DNA of 64,000 nucleotides from Rhodovulum visakhapatnamense (GCF_004365965.1 NZ_SOEB01000014.1:53323-117322), one strand, 5' to 3'; positions 21,155-30,391 are shown, counted from the first letter of the stretch. The notes: generated from the letters alone by a model not told the origin. Program-made: numbers and translations.

Positions 21155-22420
21155 TCACAACCATTCCGGGATGGTATCGCGGTTTATGATCTCGTCAAAG
21201 GACGGCCTCTGGCGAATGACGGCGAAGTGATCCCCGCTGACCAGCACCTCGGGCACCAGCGGGCGCGTGTTGTATTCCGACGCCATCACCGCGCCGTAGG
21301 CCCCGGCCGAACGGAAGGCCACCAGATCGCCCTCGGCCAGCGGCGGCAGATCGCGCGCCTTGGCGAAGGTGTCGCCGGTCTCGCAGACCGGGCCCACGAC
21401 GTCATGGGGGGCATAGTCCGTTCCCGCGGCGGGTTCCCTCAGCGGCACGATGTCATGATACGCGCCATACATCGAGGGCCGGACCAGATCGTTCATCGCC
21501 GCATCGAGGATCAGGAAGGTCCGCCCCTCGCCCTCTTTCACATAGATCACCCGGCTGACCAGAACGCCCGCATTCCCGGCAATGAGCCGTCCGGGCTCGA
21601 TCTCGATCTCGACCTCCAGATCGCCCAGCACGCGCTTGACCATGGCGCCATATTCGACCGGCAGCGGCGGCGCCGCGTTCGAGCGTTCGTAGGGAATGCC
21701 AAGCCCCCCGCCCAGATCCAGCCGGCGGATGTCGTGGCCCTCGGCGCGCAGCACCTTCGTCAGCTCGGCCACCTTGCCATAGGCCTGCTCGAAGGGCTCG
21801 AGCTGGGTCAACTGGCTGCCGATATGCACGTCGATCCCCAGCACCCGAAGCCCCGGCATCGCGGCGGCGCGGGCATAGACGTCTTTTGCGCGGGCGATCG
21901 GGATGCCGAACTTGTTCTCGGACTTGCCGGTCGCGATCTTCTCATGGGTTTTCGCATCGACATCGGGGTTCACCCGGACCGCGATGGGCGCGACCCGCCC
22001 CATCGACCGCGCGACCTCGTCCAGCGCCGCCATCTCGGGTTCCGATTCCACGTTGAACTGGCGGATGCCGCCCTCCAGCGCCAGCCGCATTTCCTCGCGG
22101 GTCTTGCCGACGCCGGAAAAGACGATCCGCTCGCCCGGCACGCCCGCCGCGCGCGCCTTGCGGTATTCGCCGCCCGACACGACGTCGATGCCCGCGCCGA
22201 GATCGCCCATCAGCTTGAGCACGGCCATGTTGGAATTGGCCTTCATCGCATAGCAGACCAGATGGTCGGTGCCCGCCAGCGCCTCGTCGAAAAGCCGGAA
22301 ATGGCGGGTCAGCGTCGCCACGGAATAGCAATAGAAGGGCGTGCCCACCGTTGCCGCGATGTCGGCCAGCGACACGTCCTCGGCATGGAGCACACCGCTC
22401 CGGTAGAGGAAATGGTCCAT
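21155..22420 (-). CDS. lysA: Diaminopimelate decarboxylase
   Basis: PLP enzyme for the last step of lysine biosynthesis (meso-DAP to L-lysine). The 421-residue protein has the PLP lysine in CYAMKANSNMAVL (about residue 60), a GGG phosphate loop (RLDLGGGLGIPY), the substrate site near GPVCETGDTFA with the catalytic Cys, and GAYGAVMASEYNTRPL. The start at 22420 follows GGAG; upstream in-frame codons belong to the DUF2834 gene region. It closes a run argH, two lipoproteins, DUF2834, lysA. Confidence 0.97.
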   Translation of the reverse strand: MDHFLYRSGVLHAEDVSLADIAATVGTPFYCYSVATLTRHFRLFDEALAGTDHLVCYAMKANSNMAVLKLMGDLGAGIDVVSGGEYRKARAAGVPGERIVFSGVGKTREEMRLALEGGIRQFNVESEPEMAALDEVARSMGRVAPIAVRVNPDVDAKTHEKIATGKSENKFGIPIARAKDVYARAAAMPGLRVLGIDVHIGSQLTQLEPFEQAYGKVAELTKVLRAEGHDIRRLDLGGGLGIPYERSNAAPPLPVEYGAMVKRVLGDLEVEIEIEPGRLIAGNAGVLVSRVIYVKEGEGRTFLILDAAMNDLVRPSMYGAYHDIVPLREPAAGTDYAPHDVVGPVCETGDTFAKARDLPPLAEGDLVAFRSAGAYGAVMASEYNTRPLVPEVLVSGDHFAVIRQRPSFDEIINRDTIPEWL

Positions 22421-22437
22421 TGGGGTCTCCGGGGGGC

Positions 22438-22761
22438 TCAGGCGGCTTTCGAGGGCCGCGAGCGCAGGAAGATGTAAAGCGGCAGGCCGCAGGACAGGCC
22501 GATGCCGAAGGTCAGCGGGATGCAGATCAGCCCAAGCGCGTCGCGGCGCCGGGCGCTGTCGATCAGGATCCACAGCGTCAGCGCGATGGCGCTGATCGTC
22601 AGGTCCCAGGTCAGGCCGGTGGCGCTGTCATTGACATACCAGGCGTCGATCATGCCGCCCCAGTCCCAGTCATTGGCGAGGATCCAGCGCATGAAGTAGA
22701 ACATCGGGTGGATCGCGCCCCAGATCGCCAGCGCGAGAAAGAGATAGCGCAGGTATTTCAT
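22438..22761 (-). CDS. DUF2834 membrane protein
   Basis: A 107-residue protein with three hydrophobic helices (residues about 4-27, 50-67, 76-99). Start MKYLRYLFLALAIWGAIHPMFYF and tail PLYIFLRSRPSKAA fit the DUF2834 family, whose function is unknown. Its ATG overlaps the stop of the upstream lipoprotein (ATGA), indicating translational coupling, and lysA starts 17 bases after its end. Confidence 0.8.
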   Translation of the reverse strand: MKYLRYLFLALAIWGAIHPMFYFMRWILANDWDWGGMIDAWYVNDSATGLTWDLTISAIALTLWILIDSARRRDALGLICIPLTFGIGLSCGLPLYIFLRSRPSKAA

Positions 22762-22937
22762 GGCCGGTTGCCTCCGACGACGCCCATTTCCGCGGTGCCG
22801 CTGACCGAAAAGCCGGTCCCGGCTTCGGATTTGGGCGGTTCGGGCGGGCCGTCGAGCCCGCAGCCCGCAAGCGTCAGGGCCAGCACCGTCGCCAGGGCCG
22901 CACTGCCCCCAGGCCGAAACAACCGATCAGAAGCCAA
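22758..22937 (-). CDS. Small putative lipoprotein
   Basis: A short precursor with a basic N-terminus, a hydrophobic stretch and the lipobox LTLAGC, giving a mature peptide beginning CGLDGPPEPP. Proline/acid-rich mature tails of this type occur next to argH in many Rhodobacteraceae. No ATG is available: TTG at 22937 with GGAGGAG upstream is preferred, TTG at 22922 is the alternative. It overlaps the end of the gene before it and shares an ATGA junction with the gene after it. Confidence 0.6.
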   Translation of the reverse strand: MASDRLFRPGGSAALATVLALTLAGCGLDGPPEPPKSEAGTGFSVSGTAEMGVVGGNRP

Positions 22938-23220
22938 TTCCCACTCCTCCCGTACCAAGGATCAGCCGCACCGGGGCGCCGCGCGGACGCAGCCCGACCG
23001 AGGCGCCATCGGTGCCCACCGTAACAGCCGTGCTGCCGGTGTCCACGACCCTGGCCGAGGCGCGGGCCCCGCCCGGTCCGGCGCCGACCGCGACGCGGCC
23101 CGCCGACACCCCGCCGCTGACATCGCCCGCATTCGACACCGCGACCCCGCCATGCGGCCGGGCACACCCCGCCAGCGCCAGAAGCGCAAGGCACGCGGCA
23201 AATGTCGCGCCGCGTCTCAT
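22927..23220 (-). CDS. Glycine/valine-rich putative lipoprotein
   Basis: A 97-residue precursor with a clear lipoprotein signal ([19 protein letters not shown]). The mature part is unusually rich in Gly, Val and Ala, with short beta-like repeats such as [20 protein letters not shown] and a GTGGVGIGF end. No enzyme motif is seen. The ATG overlaps the argH stop (ATGA). Function unknown; probably a small envelope protein co-expressed with argH. Confidence 0.65.
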   Translation of the reverse strand: MRRGATFAACLALLALAGCARPHGGVAVSNAGDVSGGVSAGRVAVGAGPGGARASARVVDTGSTAVTVGTDGASVGLRPRGAPVRLILGTGGVGIGF

Positions 23221-24620
23221 CCCAGCCGCTCGGTCCAGCGGGCGATCTGGGCACGGACCTGTTCGGGTGCGGTGCCGCCATAGCTCATCCGGCTGGCCAC
23301 CGAATTATGCACGCCCAGCACGCCGAACACGTCCTCGCGGATGCCCTCATGCACCGACTGCATCTCGGCGAGGGAAAGGTCGGGCAGGTCGCAGCCCTTC
23401 GTCTCGGCCATGGCGACGAGGGTGCCGGTGACGTGATGGGCCTCGCGGAACGGAAGGCCCAGTTCGCGCACCAGCCAGTCCGCGAGATCGGTCGCGGTCG
23501 AGAAGCCGCTGGCGGCGGCCGCTTCCAGCGCCGGGCGGTTCGCGGTCATGTCGCGCACCATGCCCTCCATCGCGGCCAAGGCCAGCATCAGCGTGTCGGC
23601 CGCGTCGAAGACCTGTTCCTTGTCTTCCTGCATGTCCTTGGAATAGGCCAAGGGCAGGCCCTTCATCACCGTCATCAGCGCGACATTGGCACCGAAGATC
23701 CGGCCGATCTTGGCCCGGATCAGCTCGGCCGCGTCGGGGTTCTTCTTCTGCGGCATGATCGACGATCCGGTCGAGAACCGGTCGCTGAGCGCCACGAAGC
23801 GGAACTGCGCCGAGGACCAGATCACCAGCTCTTCGGCGAAGCGCGACAGATGCATCGCGCAGATCGAGGCCGCGCCCAGGAATTCCAGCGCGAAGTCGCG
23901 GTCGCTGACCGCGTCGAGCGAATTGGCCATCGGCCGGTCGAAGCCCAGCGCCTGTGCGGTCATGTGCCGGTCGATCGGGAACGAGGTGCCCGCCAGCGCC
24001 GCGGCCCCCAGCGGGCTTTCGTTCATCCGCGCGCGCGCATCGCCGAATCGCGACAGGTCGCGGGCGAACATCTCGACATAGGCCATCATGTGATGGCCCC
24101 AGGTCACCGGCTGGGCCGTCTGCAGATGGGTGAAGCCCGGCATCACCCAGTCCGCGCCCGCCTCAGCCTGCGCCAGCAGCGCCCGGATCAGCGCCCGAAG
24201 CCCGTCCATGGCGGCGTCGATCTGGTCGCGCACCCACAGCCGGAAATCGGTCGCCACCTGGTCGTTCCGGGACCGCGCGGTGTGCAGCCGCCCAGCCGGT
24301 TCGCCGATGATCTCTTTCAGCCGGGCCTCGACATTCATGTGAATGTCCTCGAGCGCGGTCGAGAACGCAAAGGACCCGGCCTCGATCTCTGACAAGACCG
24401 TGAGCAGGCCTTCCCGGATCGCCTCGGCATCCTTAACCGTGAGGATACCGGTTTCCGCCAGCATGGCGGCATGGGCGCGCGAGCCTGCGATATCCTGCGG
24501 GGCAAGGCGCTTGTCGAACGAGATCGAGGCGTTTATCGCCTCCATGATCGCGTCCGGCCCGTTGGCGAAACGTCCGCCCCACATGGCGTTGGAACGGGTC
24601 TGGGTCTGGTCTTTGGTCAT
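23217..24620 (-). CDS. argH: Argininosuccinate lyase
   Basis: Splits argininosuccinate to arginine and fumarate, the last step of arginine synthesis. The 467-residue protein has the fumarase/lyase superfamily signature [20 protein letters not shown], the [16 protein letters not shown] block and the [14 protein letters not shown] segment with the catalytic His. Start [18 protein letters not shown] at 24620 is preferred over an in-frame codon 27 bases upstream, which overlaps the start region of the divergent tlpA-like gene. It is first of the argH-lipoproteins-DUF2834-lysA run. Confidence 0.97.
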   Translation of the reverse strand: MTKDQTQTRSNAMWGGRFANGPDAIMEAINASISFDKRLAPQDIAGSRAHAAMLAETGILTVKDAEAIREGLLTVLSEIEAGSFAFSTALEDIHMNVEARLKEIIGEPAGRLHTARSRNDQVATDFRLWVRDQIDAAMDGLRALIRALLAQAEAGADWVMPGFTHLQTAQPVTWGHHMMAYVEMFARDLSRFGDARARMNESPLGAAALAGTSFPIDRHMTAQALGFDRPMANSLDAVSDRDFALEFLGAASICAMHLSRFAEELVIWSSAQFRFVALSDRFSTGSSIMPQKKNPDAAELIRAKIGRIFGANVALMTVMKGLPLAYSKDMQEDKEQVFDAADTLMLALAAMEGMVRDMTANRPALEAAAASGFSTATDLADWLVRELGLPFREAHHVTGTLVAMAETKGCDLPDLSLAEMQSVHEGIREDVFGVLGVHNSVASRMSYGGTAPEQVRAQIARWTERLG

Positions 24621-24645
24621 CGGCTGGCCCCCTTCGGAGGGAAAC

Positions 24646-25203
24646 ATGGTCTTAAGGTCGCTCGTCCTCTACATCGCCCTCGGGCTCTGTGCAAACGCGG
24701 CTCCTGCCGCCGACATCGCCACGCTCGAAGCGATGCGCGAGGGCACCATGAAGAAACTGGTGTTCCACGCCGAACCGCAGGCGGTGCCCGATGCCGTTCT
24801 TCTGGACGAGACCGATGCCGAACGCAGCCTCGGCGAATATCGCGGCCGCTGGGTGGTGCTGAACTTCTGGGGCACCTGGTGCCCGCCCTGCCTGGCCGAA
24901 ATGCCGACGCTCGAGGCGCTGGCCGCGACGGCGGACAGCGACCGGCTTGCCGTGGTGACCGTGGCCACCGGGCGCAACCCGCCCCAGGCCATCGACCGGT
25001 GGTTCTCCGAACAGCAGATCGCGCATCTGCCGAAATGGCGCGACCAGTCCTCCTGGCTGGCGCGCTCGATGGGCATCCTGGCGCTGCCGGTGACCGTGAT
25101 CCTCGACCCCGAGGGCCGCGAGGTCGGCCGCATGATGGGCGAGGCCGACTGGAACGGCCCCGAGGCCAGGGCGCTTCTGGGCAGTCTGGCCGAAGGGTCC
25201 TGA
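24646..25203 (+). CDS. TlpA-like periplasmic thiol:disulfide oxidoreductase
   Basis: A 185-residue protein with an N-terminal signal sequence ([22 protein letters not shown]) and a thioredoxin fold of the AhpC/TSA-TlpA type. The redox motif is CPPC in [15 protein letters not shown], and the cis-Pro loop is [11 protein letters not shown]. It probably keeps periplasmic cysteines reduced, for example for cytochrome c or oxidase assembly. GGAGGG precedes the ATG. The start lies only 25 bases from that of argH on the other strand, so the two promoters must interleave with the coding ends. Confidence 0.9.
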   Translation: MVLRSLVLYIALGLCANAAPAADIATLEAMREGTMKKLVFHAEPQAVPDAVLLDETDAERSLGEYRGRWVVLNFWGTWCPPCLAEMPTLEALAATADSDRLAVVTVATGRNPPQAIDRWFSEQQIAHLPKWRDQSSWLARSMGILALPVTVILDPEGREVGRMMGEADWNGPEARALLGSLAEGS

Positions 25204-25207
25204 CCGC

Positions 25208-25777
25208 TCAGCCCAGCGCCGCCACCTCGGCATGGCGCGGGCAGGTCACGACATGGTCGTTGACCATGCCCACCGCCTGCATGAAGGCATAGGTGATGGT
25301 CGGCCCGCAGAACTTGAAGCCGTCCGCCTTCAGCGCCTTCGACATCGCCTGCGACCGCGGTGTCTGGGCCGGGACCTCGGCCAGGCTGGCGAAGTTGTTC
25401 TGCAACGGCGCACCGTCGACATGGCGCCACAGATAGTCCGAAAACCCCTCGCGCGCCTCGATCTCGCACCAGGCGCGTGCATTGCCGATGGTCGCCTCGA
25501 TCTTGCCGCGATGCCGCACGATGCCCGGATCGGTCAGCAGCCGCGCGACCTCGGCCTCGCCCCAGCCCGCGATAATCTCGGGATCGAAGCCCGCAAAGGC
25601 GGCCCGGAACCCCTCGCGCTTGCGCAGAATCGTCAGCCAGGACAGCCCGGCCTGGAACCCGTCGAGGATCAGCTTTTCGAACAGCGCGCGCGAGTCGCGC
25701 TCGGGCACGCCCCATTCCGTGTCATGATACGCCACGTAAATGGGCTCGCTTCCACACCAACCGCACCTTTCCGCCAT
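25208..25777 (-). CDS. tag: DNA-3-methyladenine glycosylase I
   Basis: Base-excision repair enzyme that removes 3-methyladenine. The 189-residue protein begins RCGWCGSEPIYVAYHDTEWGVPERD, containing the Zn-binding Cys and the conserved DTEWG block. It has the Zn His/Cys pair near the end (TCPRHAEV) and the GFQAGLSWLTILRKREGFR segment typical of Tag. Convergent with the tlpA-like gene with only four bases between stops. Confidence 0.95.
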   Translation of the reverse strand: MAERCGWCGSEPIYVAYHDTEWGVPERDSRALFEKLILDGFQAGLSWLTILRKREGFRAAFAGFDPEIIAGWGEAEVARLLTDPGIVRHRGKIEATIGNARAWCEIEAREGFSDYLWRHVDGAPLQNNFASLAEVPAQTPRSQAMSKALKADGFKFCGPTITYAFMQAVGMVNDHVVTCPRHAEVAALG

Positions 25778-25908
25778 AGAATTTTCCTTTTCATGTCGAG
25801 AGTTGCCAAAGACTACCCGGATTTCCTAAATTTGGAACCAAAAGCGAACCTTCACCTGACCTTAACCGTTCTCGCGCCATGAGAACGGAGAGCGAAGCGG
25901 AGGTCAGA

Positions 25909-26751
25909 ATGCCGGACGGCAGCTATGAAAAAGGCGTTGCCGCGCCCCGAGGGTCGGACAGTCCGCTGTCCGCAGCCGTCGCGGAACGGGACCGGAACGT
26001 CATCGCGATGGTGCAGGACGCGCTGGACCGGCGCGATGTGGTGCTGGCCTTTCAGCCCGTCGTCCAAAGCATGGAAAACGGCAGGATCGCCTTCTACGAA
26101 GGTCTGATCCGCGTCATCGACCGCAGCGGCCGGACCATTCCGGCGGGCGAATTCATCGAGACGGTGGAAACCACCGAACTCGGCCGCCTGCTGGATTGCG
26201 CCGCACTTGAACTGGGGCTGGCAGCCCTGGCCGATTGCCCCGACCTGCGGCTTGCGATCAACATGTCCGCCCGCTCGATCGGATATCCGCGCTGGACGCG
26301 CACCCTCAACCGCGCGATCGAGGACGACGCCACGCTCGCCGAACGGCTGATCCTGGAAATCACCGAAAGCTCGGCCATGGTGATGCCGGATCTGGTCACC
26401 GTCTTCATGCGCGACCTGCAGGCCAAGGGCATCGCCTTCGCGCTGGACGATTTCGGCGCGGGCTATACCGCGATCCGCTATCTGCGCGATTTCTACTTCG
26501 ACATCCTCAAGATCGACGGCCAGTTCATTCGCGGCATCGCCGACGATCCGGACAATCAGGTGCTGACCTCGGCGCTGATCGCCATCGCCCAGCATTTCGA
26601 CATGTTCACCGTGGCCGAGAATGTCGAAACCGCGCGCGACGCCGCCTGGCTGGCCTCGGCCGGTATCGACTGCATGCAGGGCTATGCCTTCGGCGCCCCG
26701 ACCATCGTCCCGCCCTGGCGAAGCGGCAACCGCGAGCGCCGAAGCGCCTGA
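25909..26751 (+). CDS. Stand-alone EAL-domain c-di-GMP phosphodiesterase-like protein
   Basis: A 280-residue protein consisting almost entirely of an EAL domain with a short N-terminal tail. The signature motif reads EGL rather than EAL (YEGLIRV). Other catalytic positions are present: NMSARS, LEITESSAM, the DDFGAGY loop, DILKIDGQF (Lys), AENVE and the final QGYAFG. It may hydrolyse c-di-GMP or act as a receptor. No GGDEF or sensory domain is attached. The ATG at 25909 follows GGAGG at good spacing; the earlier ATG at 25879 has no ribosome site. Confidence 0.85.
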   Translation: MPDGSYEKGVAAPRGSDSPLSAAVAERDRNVIAMVQDALDRRDVVLAFQPVVQSMENGRIAFYEGLIRVIDRSGRTIPAGEFIETVETTELGRLLDCAALELGLAALADCPDLRLAINMSARSIGYPRWTRTLNRAIEDDATLAERLILEITESSAMVMPDLVTVFMRDLQAKGIAFALDDFGAGYTAIRYLRDFYFDILKIDGQFIRGIADDPDNQVLTSALIAIAQHFDMFTVAENVETARDAAWLASAGIDCMQGYAFGAPTIVPPWRSGNRERRSA

Positions 26752-27086
26752 CCGCCGCTCCGCGCCCGGGCAGATCCCGCGCCCGCCGACCTGCGACCTG
26801 AGCCCGGTGCGCCGCGGGCCGAACGGCCAGACCGGCGCGCCAATCATGGGCCGGACGGCGCGCACGGCCCGAGGGATCAGGCCGTGTCCAAGCCGTCCCG
26901 CGTCCGATTCCGTCCGCTCGACCGCCCCCGCAGTTTTCTGCCCCGCACGGCGCCCGGGCACCAAGTCCCGGGCCGGTTTTCCGCGATCCGTCCCCTCCGC
27001 GCGTCCCGGCCCTCCGGCAGGGCCGATGCTGCGGCGCGCCGCCGCGCGGGTTCCGGCCTGAACGCGTGAGGCGAGCCGCTGGCGGG
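26752..27086. other. GC-rich non-coding gap upstream of phaA
   Basis: About 335 bases with no frame that looks coding; translations in all frames are Arg/Pro/Ala-rich without recognisable domains. No RNA structure was recognised. Confidence 0.4.
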
Positions 27087-27118
27087 GGGTGCAATTCTGC
27101 GCGTGCATCCCCTATAGT
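27087..27118 (+). promoter_or_regulatory. Inverted repeat and likely -10 box upstream of phaA
   Basis: GGGGTGCA and TGCATCCCC flank a ten-base centre (27087-27112), followed at once by TATAGT (27113-27118), a good -10 hexamer. The repeat would cover the -35 to -10 spacer, the place for a repressor such as PhaR, but the known PhaR consensus is not seen exactly. Confidence 0.4.
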
Positions 27119-27154
27119 CGCGCCGTCAGGCACCCAGGGGAGAAGGACCTACCC

Positions 27155-28330
27155 ATGACCAATGTCGTCATCGTTTCTGCCGCCCGTACCGCGGTCGGCA
27201 GCTTCAACGGCGCGTTCGCTACCGTTCCGGCCCACGAGCTCGGCAAGACGATGCTCGAAGCGCTCGTCGCGCGGGCCGGTATCGACAAATCGGAGGTTTC
27301 CGAGACGATTCTCGGCCAGGTGCTGACCGCGGGTCAGGGCCAGAACCCCGCCCGTCAGGCCCATGTCAATGCGGGCTTCCCGGTCGAGGCGGCGGCCTGG
27401 TCGATCAACCAGGTCTGCGGCTCGGGCCTGCGCTCGGTCGCGCTGGCCGCGCAACACATCCTGCTGGGCGATGCCGCCATCGTCGCCGCCGGCGGGCAGG
27501 AGAACATGACGCTCAGCCCCCACGTCGCGCATCTGCGCGCGGGCCACAAGATGGGCGACGTCAAGTTCATCGATTCGATGATCAAGGACGGGCTGTGGGA
27601 CGCCTTCAACGGCTATCACATGGGCCAGACCGCCGAGAACGTGGCCGAACAATGGCAGATCAGCCGCGAGATGCAGGACGAATTCGCCCTGGCCAGCCAG
27701 AACAAGGCCGAGGCCGCGCAGAAGGACGGCAAGTTCGCGGACGAGATCGTGCCGGTGACGGTCCCGGGCCGCAAGGGCGACACCATCGTCGAGGCCGACG
27801 AGTACATCCGCCACGGCGCCACGATCGAGTCGATGCAGAAGCTGCGCCCGGCCTTCGCCAAGGACGGCTCGGTCACCGCGGGCAATGCCAGCGGCATCAA
27901 TGACGGCGCCGCGGGCGTCCTGTTGATGTCGGCCGACGAGGCCGAGAAGCGCGGGCTGGAACCGCTGGCGCGGATCGCCTCCTATGCGACCGCCGGTCTC
28001 GATCCCTCGATCATGGGCACCGGTCCGATCCCGGCCTCGCGCAAGGCGCTGGAGAAAGCCGGCTGGAAGGTCGAGGATCTCGATCTGGTCGAGGCCAACG
28101 AGGCCTTCGCCGCCCAGGCCTGCGCGGTCAACAAGGACATGGGCTGGGACCCGGCCATCGTGAACGTGAACGGCGGCGCCATCGCCATCGGCCACCCGAT
28201 CGGCGCCTCGGGCGCGCGGATCCTCAACACCCTGCTCTTCGAAATGAAGCGCCGGGACGCCAGGAAGGGCCTTGCGACCCTCTGCATCGGCGGCGGCATG
28301 GGCGTCGCCATGTGCCTGGAACGCGCCTGA
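27155..28330 (+). CDS. phaA: Acetyl-CoA acetyltransferase (beta-ketothiolase)
   Basis: Condenses two acetyl-CoA to acetoacetyl-CoA, first step of polyhydroxybutyrate synthesis. The 391-residue thiolase has the acyl-accepting Cys in [14 protein letters not shown] (about residue 88), [18 protein letters not shown] with the catalytic His, and the C-terminal [14 protein letters not shown] with the second Cys. The start [17 protein letters not shown] follows GGAGAAGG. phaB follows 95 bases later, so this is a phaAB locus; the polymerase phaC is not in the window. Confidence 0.96.
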   Translation: MTNVVIVSAARTAVGSFNGAFATVPAHELGKTMLEALVARAGIDKSEVSETILGQVLTAGQGQNPARQAHVNAGFPVEAAAWSINQVCGSGLRSVALAAQHILLGDAAIVAAGGQENMTLSPHVAHLRAGHKMGDVKFIDSMIKDGLWDAFNGYHMGQTAENVAEQWQISREMQDEFALASQNKAEAAQKDGKFADEIVPVTVPGRKGDTIVEADEYIRHGATIESMQKLRPAFAKDGSVTAGNASGINDGAAGVLLMSADEAEKRGLEPLARIASYATAGLDPSIMGTGPIPASRKALEKAGWKVEDLDLVEANEAFAAQACAVNKDMGWDPAIVNVNGGAIAIGHPIGASGARILNTLLFEMKRRDARKGLATLCIGGGMGVAMCLERA

Positions 28331-28425
28331 TCGCGACGAAATGACAAAGGGCGCGCAACATTCTTGCGCGTCCTGCGTTCATTTCATAACAGGATTACAA
28401 GAACAAACCCCCATCTGGAGGAATC

Positions 28426-29148
28426 ATGGCACGAGTTGCATTGGTCACGGGCGGCACGCGCGGCATCGGCGAGGCGATCAGCAAGGCTCTCAAGGCCGCG
28501 GGCTATAGCGTGGCGGCCACCTATGGCGGCAATGACGAGGCGGCGAAGAAATTCACCGACGAGACCGGGATCGCCACCTACAAGTGGTCGGTGGCCGATT
28601 ACGCGGCCTCGAAGGACGGGCTGGCAAAGGTCGAGGCCGATCTGGGCCCGATCGACGTGGTGGTCGCCAATGCCGGCATCACCCGCGACGCGCCCTTCCA
28701 CAAGATGACCCCCGACCAATGGCAGGAGGTGATCGACACCAACCTGACCGGCGTCTTCAACACCGTGCATCCGGTCTGGCCCGGCATGCGCGAGCGCAAG
28801 TTCGGCCGGGTGATCGTGATCAGCTCGATCAACGGGCAGAAGGGCCAGTTCGGCCAGGTGAACTATGCCGCGACCAAGGCGGGCGATCTCGGCATCGTCA
28901 AGTCGCTGGCCCAGGAAGGCGCGCGGTTCGGCATCACGGCCAACGCGATCTGCCCGGGCTACATCGCCACCGAAATGGTGATGGCGGTGCCCGAAAAGGT
29001 GCGCGAGGCGATCATCTCGCAGATCCCGACCGGCCGCCTCGGCGAGCCCGAGGAAATCGCGCGCTGCGTGGTCTTCCTGGCCTCCGACGATGCGACCTTC
29101 GTCAACGGCTCGACGATCTCGGCCAACGGCGCGCAGTTCTTCGTCTGA
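28426..29148 (+). CDS. phaB: Acetoacetyl-CoA reductase
   Basis: NADPH-dependent short-chain dehydrogenase making (R)-3-hydroxybutyryl-CoA for polyhydroxybutyrate. The 240-residue protein has the TGGTRGIG nucleotide loop at residues about 7-14, NAGITRD, the catalytic Ser region ISSINGQKGQFGQ and the YAATK active-site Tyr/Lys, then ICPGYIATEMV. A GGAGG ribosome site lies upstream. Followed by a strong terminator. Confidence 0.96.
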   Translation: MARVALVTGGTRGIGEAISKALKAAGYSVAATYGGNDEAAKKFTDETGIATYKWSVADYAASKDGLAKVEADLGPIDVVVANAGITRDAPFHKMTPDQWQEVIDTNLTGVFNTVHPVWPGMRERKFGRVIVISSINGQKGQFGQVNYAATKAGDLGIVKSLAQEGARFGITANAICPGYIATEMVMAVPEKVREAIISQIPTGRLGEPEEIARCVVFLASDDATFVNGSTISANGAQFFV

Positions 29149-29167
29149 TCCCGCCCGCGGGCGATCC

Positions 29168-29195
29168 GGGGCGGCCCTGACGGGCCGCCCCTTTC
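29168..29195 (+). terminator. Rho-independent-type terminator of phaB
   Basis: A perfect ten-pair stem (GGGGCGGCCC at 29168-29177, GGGCCGCCCC at 29182-29191, loop TGAC) is followed by TTTCC. Confidence 0.75.
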
Positions 29196-29232
29196 CGTTT
29201 CCGGGTCCGCTGCCGCGGACGCGCTGCGCGCC

Positions 29233-29286
29233 GGGTATTTGTGCCAAGAAGAAACAGACGGGGTCTTCTTCTTGGCAAAAATACCC
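29233..29286. repeat. Long near-perfect inverted repeat (21-bp arms)
   Basis: Arms at 29233-29253 and 29266-29286 match at 20 of 21 positions around a 12-base centre. The core of the left arm is TTTGTGCCAAGAAGAA. It is AT-rich compared with its surroundings and follows the phaB terminator. I recall similar GCCAAGAAGAA-type elements in Rhodobacteraceae intergenic regions, but that cannot be checked here; it may be a dispersed palindromic repeat or a second two-way terminator. Confidence 0.75.
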
Positions 29287-29354
29287 CTGACGCAACGTCG
29301 GCCCCCGGCGCAATGCTCTGGCCGGAGCGCACCGGCCCGGATAAGCCTTCGGTC

Positions 29355-30233
29355 ATGACCCGCACCCGTGCCACCGCCACCGGATTCGTCGCCGTCCTGC
29401 TCTGGGCGTTGCTTGCGCTGTTCACCGTGGGCTCGGCCCCGGTGCCGCCCTTGCAGCTGAACGCGCTCTGCTTTGCCATCGGCGGCACGCTGGGGCTCGT
29501 CTGGGTGATCGTCCGGGGCGAGGCGGGGCTGCTGCGGCGGATTTCCTGGAAGGTCTATGCCTTCGGCACGGCAGGGCTTTTCGGCTATCACGCGCTTTAC
29601 TTCTCGGCGCTGCGGCTGGCGCCCGCGGCCGAGGCCGGGCTGATCGCCTATCTCTGGCCGCTTCTGATCGTGCTGATGTCGGGGCTTTTGCCCGGCGAGC
29701 GGCTGCGTGCGCCCCATGTGCTGGGCGCGCTGGCCGCCTTCGCGGGCGCGGCGCTGATCGTGGCCGGGGGCGCGATCGGCGGGTTCGACGCCGCCGCCCT
29801 GCCCGGCTACGGGCTTGCGCTGCTTTGTGCGCTGACCTGGTCAAGCTATTCGGTGCTGTCGCGGCGGCTGGGCACCGTCCCGACCGCCAGCGTCGCCGTC
29901 TTCTGCCTGGCTACCGCCGCCCTGTCGCTGCCGCTGCATCTGGCGCTGGAACAGACCGTCTGGCCAGAGACCGCGCTAGGCTGGGGCAGTGTCCTGGCTC
30001 TGGGGCTCGGCCCGGTGGGGCTGGCCTTCTATGTCTGGGATATCGGGGTCAAGCGGGGCGACATCCAGCTTCTGGGAGTGGCCAGCTATGCCGCGCCGCT
30101 GTTGTCGACCCTGGTCCTGGTCGGCGCCGGGGTTGCGGTCCCGACGCCCACCCTGTTCGCGGCGGCGATCCTGATCACCGGCGGCGCGGCCCTGGCCGCG
30201 CGCGCCAGCCGCCGGGCGGCCGATCAGGCCTGA
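29355..30233 (+). CDS. EamA/DMT-family exporter
   Basis: A 292-residue membrane protein with about ten helices in two EamA repeats. Start MTRTRATATGFVAVLLWALLALFTVG at 29355 leads straight into helix 1. The residues LFGYHALYFSALRLAPAAEAGLIAYLWPLLIVLMSG resemble the YddG-type amino-acid exporter subgroup, though substrate assignment is tentative. Its 3' end overlaps the convergent ydcH-like gene by ten bases. Confidence 0.85.
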   Translation: MTRTRATATGFVAVLLWALLALFTVGSAPVPPLQLNALCFAIGGTLGLVWVIVRGEAGLLRRISWKVYAFGTAGLFGYHALYFSALRLAPAAEAGLIAYLWPLLIVLMSGLLPGERLRAPHVLGALAAFAGAALIVAGGAIGGFDAAALPGYGLALLCALTWSSYSVLSRRLGTVPTASVAVFCLATAALSLPLHLALEQTVWPETALGWGSVLALGLGPVGLAFYVWDIGVKRGDIQLLGVASYAAPLLSTLVLVGAGVAVPTPTLFAAAILITGGAALAARASRRAADQA

Positions 30234-30391
30234 GACAAACGTTCGATCTGTTCCTTGAGCTTCAGCTTCTGTTTCTTGAGTTCTGCGACCTGAAGAGTGT
30301 CGGAGGCCGGGGTCTGCTGGGCCCGTTCGACCTGATCAGAGAGAGCCTTGTGTTTCTTGCGCAGTTCTTGCAGATGCGAACTCAGATTCAT
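30224..30391 (-). CDS. YdcH-family small protein (DUF465), 55 aa
   Basis: A short gene encoding a highly charged helical hairpin: MNLSSHLQELRKKHKALSDQ at the start and LKKQKLKLKEQIERLSQA at the end. This matches the DUF465/YdcH family of 55-75-residue coiled-coil proteins of unknown role, common in proteobacteria. GAGGAG lies upstream of the ATG. It overlaps the 3' end of the convergent DMT exporter gene by ten bases. Confidence 0.85.
   Translation of the reverse strand: MNLSSHLQELRKKHKALSDQVERAQQTPASDTLQVAELKKQKLKLKEQIERLSQA

Noticed and set aside
25879..25908. Upstream ATG as start of the EAL gene
   Set aside because: No ribosome site; ATG 25909 has GGAGG at good spacing.
27089..27154. 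Longer start for phaA
   Set aside because: The extra 22 residues have no family support and overlap the likely promoter; ATG 27155 has GGAGAAGG upstream.
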